Shown here: positions 1 to 6,157 of the stretch, one piece after another | Numbering within the stretch: position 1 is the first letter of the stretch | Layout: every line of letters starts with the position of its first letter | Source of the DNA: Streptomyces lincolnensis | GTDB taxonomy: Bacteria; Actinomycetota; Actinomycetes; Streptomycetales; Streptomycetaceae | Length of the DNA stretch: 64,000 bases | Assembly: GCF_021173675.1 (NCBI RefSeq) | Contig: NZ_JAIHON010000011.1 | Location: forward strand, 1-64,000 | Reading direction: 5' to 3' | Position numbers and translations under genes: made by a program | Notes under the pieces: generated by a model | Told to the model about the DNA's origin: nothing | What the model saw: only the letters and a program-made list of their open reading frames with translations | Databases searched by the model: none

Positions 1-263
1 GCGCCGTGCAGGTAGAGGATGACCGGGAGCGGGCCGTGGGTGCCGGCGGGCCGGATGATGCGGGTGCGGACCTGGCCGGTGGGGCCGCCGGGAACGGTGA
101 TCCACTCCTCGTCGATCTCGGGCTTGGCGATGTCGCCGGCCTGGACCTCGTCGACGGCCTTGCGGCCCTCGGCGGGCGGCAGGTCGAAGAGGTAGGGCGG
201 GTTCGCGGTCGCCTCGACGAACGCCTGCGCGGCGGGTTCCAGAACGGGACGGATCTCGGTCAT
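1..263 (-). CDS. alpha/beta hydrolase (HSL/arylacetamide deacetylase-like), partial
   Basis: Only the first 87 codons are in the window; the gene continues off the left edge. The ATG at 263 is preceded by GAGGAG at good spacing. The N-terminus is polar and helical (EIRPVLEPAAQAFVEATANP), followed by the strand pair characteristic of the hormone-sensitive-lipase-like family (RTRIIRPAG ... PVILYLHG), where YLHG begins the HGG oxyanion-hole motif. The nucleophile elbow lies outside the window. Family members hydrolyse short-chain esters in the cytoplasm. The gene is divergent from an OhrR-like regulator, so it is a likely target of that regulator. Family assignment is good; the substrate is unknown. 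Confidence 0.8.
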   Translation of the reverse strand, partial: MTEIRPVLEPAAQAFVEATANPPYLFDLPPAEGRKAVDEVQAGDIAKPEIDEEWITVPGGPTGQVRTRIIRPAGTHGPLPVILYLHG

Positions 264-352
264 GGCGATCTCCTCGGATCGGGTGCCGCGGGCGGTCTCC
301 GGCGGGGATCCCGATCCGGAGCGGCGGCACACGAAGGAGAGTAGCGCTCGAT

Positions 353-370
353 TAAGTCGTGCGCAACTTA
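353..370. promoter_or_regulatory. dyad in divergent promoter region (possible MarR/OhrR operator)
   Basis: TAAGT and ACTTA form an inverted repeat with an 8-bp spacer inside the only AT-rich stretch (about 345-435) between the hydrolase and the MarR gene. Several TCGAT elements follow it. The position suits a shared operator for the divergent pair; the exact site is inferred. Confidence 0.35.
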
Positions 371-466
371 TTGGCCCTCGATATATCTGTCTCCGATTGA
401 TTAGCTGTCGATGGATTCGCTGGCGATAGAATCGAGGGAACTCGAACGACAAGGTGGTGCACATCC

Positions 467-949
467 ATGATCAGCGCCGAAGCCGGGAGCCGCCGCGTGG
501 ATCCCGCCCCCGAACCGGCCGAGGGATCGCTCCTCCTGGACGACCAGCTCTGTTTCGCCCTCTACGCCGCCTCCCGGGCGGTGACCGCCCGCTACCGGCC
601 GCTGCTGGACGAGCTGGGCCTGACCTATCCGCAGTACCTGGTCATGCTCGTGCTGTGGGAGCAGGACGCGATCTCGGTGCGCGAGCTGGGTGCCGCCCTC
701 CAGCTGGAGTCCAGCACGCTGTCGCCCCTGCTGAAGCGGCTGGAGGCGAACGGCCTGCTGCATCGCGAGCGCCGCGCGGACGACGAGCGCTCGGTGGCCA
801 TCCGCCTCAGCGAGGAGGGCGCCCGGCTCCGGGACCGGGCCGCCACCGTCCCCGTCTCCATCGGTGACGCGATGGGCCTCACCCCTGAGCAGGACGCCCT
901 CACCAAGCAACTGCTCCGCCTGCTCACGGCGAACGTGAGCGCCGACTGA
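467..949 (+). CDS. MarR/OhrR-family organic-peroxide-type regulator
   Basis: This 160-residue winged-helix protein has the OhrR signature near residue 28: LDDQLCFALYAASRA, where the Cys is the position that senses peroxide in OhrR proteins. The recognition region reads ELGAALQLESSTLSPLLKRLEANGL and the wing RRADDERSVAIRL, both standard for MarR. The ATG at 467 has AAGGTGG upstream. OhrR normally represses a neighbouring ohr peroxiredoxin gene, which is not seen here; instead an alpha/beta hydrolase is divergent. It may therefore use the same Cys switch to control an esterase. Family certain, peroxide sensing inferred from the single Cys. Confidence 0.87.
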   Translation: MISAEAGSRRVDPAPEPAEGSLLLDDQLCFALYAASRAVTARYRPLLDELGLTYPQYLVMLVLWEQDAISVRELGAALQLESSTLSPLLKRLEANGLLHRERRADDERSVAIRLSEEGARLRDRAATVPVSIGDAMGLTPEQDALTKQLLRLLTANVSAD

Positions 950-1138
950 GCACGGCGAGCGGAGTGGGCGCCCGGGTCCGGTGGGGCCTAGGCGCCGGGA
1001 CGGCGATCGCGACGCCCGCGGGGGCCAGGGGATGCCCAGGGGAACGCCGAGCAGGGATCCGAGCACGCCGGGCCCGCGGTCCGCCCGGCTCCTGAGACGT
1101 ACTTCCGGCGCGGCCCAGGGGTGCTTAGCGTGCGGTGT

Positions 1139-2890
1139 ATGGATCAACGACAGCCGACGTCCGTACGGCACTTCGACCACTGCCCCTGGGTGTTCGCCGA
1201 GGAGGCGACCGAGGAACAGCGGCGCGCGCAGGAGGAGCGGCAGCGGGAGATCGGCGGGAAGACGGAGATCGGCGAGCGCTGCTACGTCGCCGAGTCGGCG
1301 GCCGTGTTCCCGGACCGGCTGCGGCTCGGGGACGACTCGTACATCGCCGCCCACGCCTACCTCACCGGGGACGTGACCACCGGCACGGACTGCACGCTGA
1401 ACCCCTTCACCACGGTGCGGGGTGCGGTGACCCTGGGCTCCGGGGTGCGGATCGGCGCGCACACCTCTCTGCTCGGCTTCAACCACTCCACGGCCCCCGA
1501 CCGGCCCGTCTTCAAGCAGGCCCACACCAGCCGGGGGATCAAGGTCGGGGACGACGTGTGGATCGGCTCGCACGTGGTCGTCGTGGACGGCGTCACGATC
1601 GGCGACCACTGTGTGATCGGCGCGGGCGCGGTGGTCACCAAGGACGTTCCGGCGTGGACGGTGGCCGCCGGCAACCCGGCCCGGCCGATCCGCGACCGGC
1701 GGGACGGCGGCAGCGGCGCGCGGCGCGGGGGAGATACGGACACCGGCACTTCGGGTGCCGTGCGGGCCGGTACGGCGGGCGGCACCGAGCGGGCCGTCAC
1801 GGTGGGCGGCACCGACCTGAGCCGCTTCGCCGACGCGGCCCGTACCCAGGCCCCCGATCTCCTCGCCCGCCACTGGAACGGCGAGCGGTACGTCGACCGC
1901 GTCGGCGCCGAACCCACCGTACGGGCGCACTGCGACGCCGTGGAGATCGCCGACCTGTTGCTGGGCTCCGCGCCCGCGCAGTTGCCGGCCCAGGAGCACG
2001 CCGAGCGCCTGCGCGCGCTCCAGGACCCGGACACCGGGCTGGTCCCGGAGTTCGACGAGGCGCTGCCGTACGACGACCGGTTCCCGGACGAGGGCGCCTC
2101 GCTGTACCACGTCCTCTGCGTGGGCTACGCGCTCGATCTGCTGGGCTCCTCCTTTCCCCATCCGGTGCGCGGGGCGGGCCATATGACGGCACGTCACCTC
2201 GTGGCGCGGCTGGAGGCGTTGCCGTGGCGGGACGGGGCGTGGGGCGCGGGCGCGTGGATCGACTCCTGGGCCACGGCCGTGCATTGGAACCTGGCGCGCG
2301 GCGAGAGCGGCGGTGCGGATCCGGGTGCGCCGGAGGCCCTGTTCGGCTGGCTGCTGACCCGTGCCGACCCGTGGACCGGGATGTGGGGCGAGCCGTCGGC
2401 CGAGGCGGGGCGGCTGCAGGTGGTCAACGGCTACTACCGGCTGACGCGGGGTTCGTTCGCGCAGTTCGGGCTGCCCGTGCCGCATCCGGAGCGGGTTGTG
2501 GACACGGTTCTGGACCACGCACGGGACTCCCGGTACTTCGGCGCGGGCCGGGAGAACGCCTGCAATGTGCTGGACGTCGCCCATCCGCTGTGGCTGTGCA
2601 CCCGGCAGCTCGGGGCGGGCGCCGGGGGCGAGGGATACCGTACGGCGGAGATCCGCGCCTGGGCGGAGCGGCAGTTGGCGTCGGCCCTGCCCCGCTGGCG
2701 GGACGGCCTGGGCTTCGGTTTCGGGCCCGGCACGGCGGGCCCCGGTCCGGAGCCGGGCCTGCAGGGCACCGAGATGTGGCTGGCGATCGTCTGGCTCCTG
2801 GCCGACCTGCTGGGCCGCTCCGACGAGCTCGGCTACCGGCCGCGCGGCATCCACCGGCCCGAGGCGGCACGGCGTACCGGCTCCCTGTGA
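1139..2890 (+). CDS. acyltransferase (left-handed beta-helix) fused to alpha/alpha-toroid-like domain
   Basis: Residues about 35-190 carry hexapeptide repeats of the sugar O-acetyltransferase family (IGERCYVAESAAVF, IGAHTSLLGF, IGDHCVIGAGAVVTKDVP, ending in the family closure AAGNPARPI). After a Gly/Arg/Thr-rich linker comes a further region of about 370 residues that is helical and Trp-rich, with repeats such as LQDPDTGLVPEF, AWIDSWATAVHWNL and NVLDVAHPLWL, reminiscent of alpha/alpha toroids (prenyltransferase/cyclase-like or glycosidase-like). The usual acetyltransferase stops after the helix, so this is a fusion about three times normal length. The ATG at 1139 has no Shine-Dalgarno; a TAGCGT box 7 bp upstream suggests a leaderless mRNA. 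A GTG at 1121 would add six residues. Confidence 0.7.
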   Translation: MDQRQPTSVRHFDHCPWVFAEEATEEQRRAQEERQREIGGKTEIGERCYVAESAAVFPDRLRLGDDSYIAAHAYLTGDVTTGTDCTLNPFTTVRGAVTLGSGVRIGAHTSLLGFNHSTAPDRPVFKQAHTSRGIKVGDDVWIGSHVVVVDGVTIGDHCVIGAGAVVTKDVPAWTVAAGNPARPIRDRRDGGSGARRGGDTDTGTSGAVRAGTAGGTERAVTVGGTDLSRFADAARTQAPDLLARHWNGERYVDRVGAEPTVRAHCDAVEIADLLLGSAPAQLPAQEHAERLRALQDPDTGLVPEFDEALPYDDRFPDEGASLYHVLCVGYALDLLGSSFPHPVRGAGHMTARHLVARLEALPWRDGAWGAGAWIDSWATAVHWNLARGESGGADPGAPEALFGWLLTRADPWTGMWGEPSAEAGRLQVVNGYYRLTRGSFAQFGLPVPHPERVVDTVLDHARDSRYFGAGRENACNVLDVAHPLWLCTRQLGAGAGGEGYRTAEIRAWAERQLASALPRWRDGLGFGFGPGTAGPGPEPGLQGTEMWLAIVWLLADLLGRSDELGYRPRGIHRPEAARRTGSL

Positions 2891-2969
2891 ACACGGGCCC
2901 CGGGCACGGCAGTTGACTCGTCCGGCCGCCGACCCGACGGGAGCTCTTCCCTTACGGCAGGTACATGCC

Positions 2970-3015
2970 CGAACCTGTCCGGGGGCGCGGACCGCCGCGC
3001 TCCCGGACAGGTTCG
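2970..3015. repeat. perfect 14-bp inverted repeat upstream of epimerase
   Basis: CGAACCTGTCCGGG (2970-2983) is repeated in inverse at 3002-3015 with an 18-nt loop. It ends 24 bp before the epimerase start. It lacks a T-run, as Streptomyces terminators often do, so it may terminate the upstream fusion gene; it could instead be an operator or 5'-leader hairpin for the epimerase. Confidence 0.7.
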
Positions 3016-3039
3016 GTGACCGGACTGAGGAGTGGGCGC

Positions 3040-4191
3040 GTGGGCGAAGGCGGGGCGACGGCGGTCGCGGTGACGGGCGGCAGCGGTTTCGTCGGGAGCC
3101 ATCTGGTCCGGCGGCTGCTGGAACGGGGCCACCGCGTCCACACCACCGTGCGCGACACCGCGAACGCGGCGAAGGTACGGCCGCTGTGGGAGATGCAGGA
3201 GGCCTTCCCCGGTCAACTGTCGCTGTTCGAGGCCGACCTGCTGGTGGAGGGCTCCTTCGACGCGGCGCTGAGCGGCTGCCGGGTCGTCCACCACGTGGCG
3301 TCGCCGTTCTTCATGCCGGAGAGGATCAAGGACGGCCGCCGGGACATGGTCGAACCGGCCCTGCTCGGCACCCGCAACGTCCTGGCAGGCGTGGAGCGGA
3401 CGCCGACGGTCGAGCGCGTGGTCCTCACCTCCACCGTCGGCACGATCTTCGGCGACTACGCCGACGTCCTCGCCATGGACGACCAGGTGCTGTCGGAGAA
3501 GTACGTCAACACCACGAGCACCGTGGAGAACAACCCGTACCACTACGCCAAGACGCTCGCGGAACAGGCGGCCCGGGAGACCGCGGCGGCCCAGAGCCGC
3601 TGGCGCCTGGTGACCGTCAACCCCGGGCTGATCCTGGGCCCGTCCCTCACCCCCGCCTCCGAGTCCGGCAGCCTGTTCCTGCTGGACGAGCTGTTCAAGG
3701 GCTACTTCTGCTACGGCGCCCCGGACTTCAGCTTCACCACCGCGGACGTGCGCGAGGTGGCCGACGCGCACATCGCGGCGGCGGAGAACCCCGAGGCCGA
3801 GGGCCGCTACATCGTCGCGGCGCCGACCATGACGTCCTTCCACGACATGGCGCGCATCATCCGCCGCCGTTACCCCCGCGACCTCCGCCTCCCGCGCACC
3901 GCGCTCCCGCACTGGCCGGTCCGGGTCCTGGGGCCCGCCTTCGGTCTCACCCAGGACTACATCGGCAAGCACCTCGGCATCCGGTTCCGCGTGGACAACA
4001 GCCGGAGCCTGCGTGAACTGGGCCTCACCTACCGCCCGATCGAGGAGACGGTCCTCGACCACTACGCGTCCTGGCGGCAGCGACGGCGCGCGAGACCGGC
4101 CACGCGAGACCGGCCACGCGAACGGCCACGAGACAAACCGCGGGATAAACCTCAACGGGACGAAGGTCACAGGAACGTATCGGACAAGTGA
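3040..4191 (+). CDS. NAD(P)-dependent epimerase/dihydroflavonol-reductase-like SDR
   Basis: An extended short-chain dehydrogenase of 383 residues. The Rossmann motif AVTGGSGFVGSHL is at the N-terminus (TGxxGxxG) and the catalytic pair appears as YHYAK in NNPYHYAKTLAEQ. HHVASPF and NPGLILGPSLTP are typical of the dihydroflavonol-4-reductase/cinnamoyl-CoA-reductase/3-beta-HSD group. I chose the GTG at 3040 because GAGGAG lies 8 bp upstream and the Rossmann strand begins about seven codons later; a longer reading from 2965 would translate the upstream hairpin. The C-terminal 40 residues are Arg/Asp/Pro-rich, encoded by short direct repeats (GAGACCGGCCACGC), and are probably disordered. Substrate unknown. 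Confidence 0.82.
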   Translation: MGEGGATAVAVTGGSGFVGSHLVRRLLERGHRVHTTVRDTANAAKVRPLWEMQEAFPGQLSLFEADLLVEGSFDAALSGCRVVHHVASPFFMPERIKDGRRDMVEPALLGTRNVLAGVERTPTVERVVLTSTVGTIFGDYADVLAMDDQVLSEKYVNTTSTVENNPYHYAKTLAEQAARETAAAQSRWRLVTVNPGLILGPSLTPASESGSLFLLDELFKGYFCYGAPDFSFTTADVREVADAHIAAAENPEAEGRYIVAAPTMTSFHDMARIIRRRYPRDLRLPRTALPHWPVRVLGPAFGLTQDYIGKHLGIRFRVDNSRSLRELGLTYRPIEETVLDHYASWRQRRRARPATRDRPRERPRDKPRDKPQRDEGHRNVSDK

Positions 4192-4305
4192 CCTATCAAT
4201 CTTCACACTTGTCACACACATTGGTTAGGTTAAGCGTCGGCCGCACGACTCTCTCCGGCGAATCCGCCGCGTCGTAAGGCCCAGCAAGGAAGGAGTACGT
4301 CTCCC

Positions 4306-5877
4306 ATGGCGCCGGAACGAACCCCGCGCCCCGGAGGAATCAGCCTCCCGGGAATGCGCAACTCCGCGCTCGCCACGGCGGCTCTCACCTCCGTGGCCCT
4401 GCTCTCGCAGACCACGGGCGCGGCAGCCGCCACAGGGGACGACAGCCCGAGCCGTGACGAGGTCCAGCAGCGCGTCAACAGCCTCTACGACCGGGCCGAG
4501 AACGACACGGGCACCTACAACGCGACCCGCGCGGGGAAGTTCCCTCGACAGCGCGGCGCGGCGCCGGCCGACGGTGAGCGTCGGAACGCCGCCCCGGCGA
4601 GCACCGGTGCCCGCCAGTCGGCCGACCCGGCCCTCGCCGAAGTCACGCGGCAGTGGTTCGAGGCGGCCCGCGACAAGGTGGGCCCGACCCTCCGGGCGTC
4701 CCTTCCGGCCGACCGGACACCGGCCCGTCCGGCCACCGCGCCCCGGCCCGCGCCTCCCGCGGAACGACCGGCGCAGCGCGAGCCGCTCGCACTGGAGAAC
4801 CGGACGACTTCCGAGCGAGCGGTCCCGGACCTGGCCGCCGGCTCCTCCGCCCCGGCGCTGCCGAGCGCGCCCGAGACGCGGCCGGACGCCCTGCGGGCAC
4901 TGCCCGCCGCCGACGATCCGGGGCGGTCGCCGCTGCACGCGGCCAAGGAGCGCAACCGTCAGAAGCTCGAGCGGGCCCGCGAGTTGCTGGCCACCGCCCA
5001 GAGCGCGCAGTCGGCCAGTACGCAACTGCCCAGTACGCAGGCGCCCAGTACGCAACTGCCCGGCGCGGAGCTGTTCAGCGCCCCGCCGGCCGTCGAGTCC
5101 CGCCCGGTCGAGGACATCTGGCAGACCGCGCCCCAGCAGGCCATCGACGAGACCGGGCCCCAGTGGCTGGCCCAGCCCGAGACTCAGCCCCAGACTCAGG
5201 CCCCCTACCAGGCCGACTTCACCGCGAGCTTCCCTGACCTGTCCAGCCTGTCGGCGGCCCCGGACCACCCGCCCGCCTACGCGCCCACCCCCACGCCCGA
5301 CCTGCCGGTACCCCCGGCCGACCCGCTCACCTCGGGCCTGCCCTTCATCCCGAGCCCCGCGCCGGCCCCCGCCGCGGACTTCCCGGTCGCTCCGGCGCCC
5401 GTACCCGCGGTCGCTCCCCCGGTCGCCCCGGCTCCCGTGCCCACGGCCGATCTCGCCGCGGCCCCGAACCCCGCGACCACGGCCGGTCTCCCCGCCCTTA
5501 CCGCGGACCCCGGGTACGACACGAAGGCCGCCAAGGTGGTCGACTTCGCGCGGGCCCAGATCGGCAGGCCGTGCGTGTGGGGTGCGTCCGGGCCGGGGTC
5601 GTACGACTGCTCCGGACTGACCCAGGCCGCGTGGAAGGCCGCCGGGGTCGCGCTGCCGCGCACCGCGCAGGCCCAGGCGAGCGTGGGCACGGTGATCCCG
5701 CTCACCGATCTGCGGGAGGGGGACCTGGTCTTCTTCCACGACGACCTGAGCCATGTCGGCGTGTACACCGGCAACGGCATGATGGTCCACGCCCCGGGCC
5801 CGGGGGCGTACATCCGCGAGGAACCGCTCCTTTCCGTCGGCGAGTCGGCGATCCGCGGCGCGGTGCGCACCGTCTGA
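4306..5877 (+). CDS. secreted NlpC/P60 peptidoglycan endopeptidase
   Basis: A 523-residue exported protein. An N-terminal signal (hydrophobic LATAALTSVALLSQ, cleavage near GAAAA) is followed by a long Pro/Ala-rich low-complexity region of about 350 residues, then a C-terminal NlpC/P60 domain (about residues 405-523). The catalytic Cys lies in YDCSGLTQAAW and the His in LSHVGVYTGNG. Such enzymes cut peptide stems of peptidoglycan outside the cell. The linker contains three 15-bp DNA repeats (5016-5060) giving QLPST/QAPST units. AAGGAG lies upstream of the ATG. The domain is at the far C-terminus, as in other Streptomyces cell-wall hydrolases; the long linker probably spans the wall. Confidence 0.88.
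   Translation: MAPERTPRPGGISLPGMRNSALATAALTSVALLSQTTGAAAATGDDSPSRDEVQQRVNSLYDRAENDTGTYNATRAGKFPRQRGAAPADGERRNAAPASTGARQSADPALAEVTRQWFEAARDKVGPTLRASLPADRTPARPATAPRPAPPAERPAQREPLALENRTTSERAVPDLAAGSSAPALPSAPETRPDALRALPAADDPGRSPLHAAKERNRQKLERARELLATAQSAQSASTQLPSTQAPSTQLPGAELFSAPPAVESRPVEDIWQTAPQQAIDETGPQWLAQPETQPQTQAPYQADFTASFPDLSSLSAAPDHPPAYAPTPTPDLPVPPADPLTSGLPFIPSPAPAPAADFPVAPAPVPAVAPPVAPAPVPTADLAAAPNPATTAGLPALTADPGYDTKAAKVVDFARAQIGRPCVWGASGPGSYDCSGLTQAAWKAAGVALPRTAQAQASVGTVIPLTDLREGDLVFFHDDLSHVGVYTGNGMMVHAPGPGAYIREEPLLSVGESAIRGAVRTV
5016..5060 (+). repeat. three 15-bp tandem repeats inside the NlpC/P60 linker
   Basis: Units CAGTACGCAACTGCC, CAGTACGCAGGCGCC and CAGTACGCAACTGCC are in frame with the coding sequence and encode pentapeptides STQLP/STQAP. 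Copy number could vary without frameshift. Confidence 0.9.
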
Positions 5878-5879
5878 CG

Positions 5880-5909
5880 TGACGGTCACGGTGCCGTCCG
5901 TGACCGTCA
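5880..5909 (+). terminator. strong hairpin terminator after NlpC/P60 gene
   Basis: TGACGGTCACGG and CCGTGACCGTCA form a perfect 12-bp stem with a 6-nt loop immediately after the stop codon. There is no T-tract, which is common for terminators in high-GC actinomycetes. Confidence 0.85.
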
Positions 5910-6008
5910 GGTGCCGCCGTCCGTCACGTGCGTACGGCTCCGCCCCCTGCGGCACCCCGCTCCCGCAGGACTCTGGACGCCCCGTCCGTACCTGACCTAG
6001 GCTTCATG

Positions 6009-6020
6009 GCAAGCGCTTTC
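6009..6020. promoter_or_regulatory. LacI-family-like operator upstream of GH115 gene
   Basis: GCAAGCGCTTTC contains the palindrome AAGCGCTT centred on AGCGCT, the core of LacI/GalR-family operators. It lies about 140 bp upstream of the glucuronidase start, in the promoter region after the preceding terminator. It differs from the CebR box found at 14286, so a different sugar repressor may bind it. Inference from motif only. Confidence 0.4.
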
Positions 6021-6157
6021 TAGACGGGCAGCATGCCCATGCCTGAGCGTGGCTCACGCACCACCCCTTCCGGCTCCACCCGACCGACCCTGCGCTCGGT
6101 TCCGCCGCCGGCCCGCACTCTCAGCCGTCGCGGGTGGGCGCGGAAAGGAAGCGTCTC

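Noticed and set aside
2965..3039. Longer N-terminus of the epimerase from ATG 2965
   Set aside because: It would translate the inverted repeat, has no ribosome site, and GTG 3040 has GAGGAG and fits the Rossmann start.
4219..4234. Iron-box-like TTGGTTAGGTTAAG upstream of the NlpC/P60 gene
   Set aside because: Only the left half resembles the DmdR/IdeR iron box; the right half of the dyad is missing, and nothing around it concerns iron.
4192..4305. Possible c-di-AMP (ydaO) riboswitch in the leader of the secreted peptidase
   Set aside because: Streptomyces cell-wall hydrolases often have one, but the conserved GGTGGC/CGGCAGG elements are not found in this short AT-rich leader.
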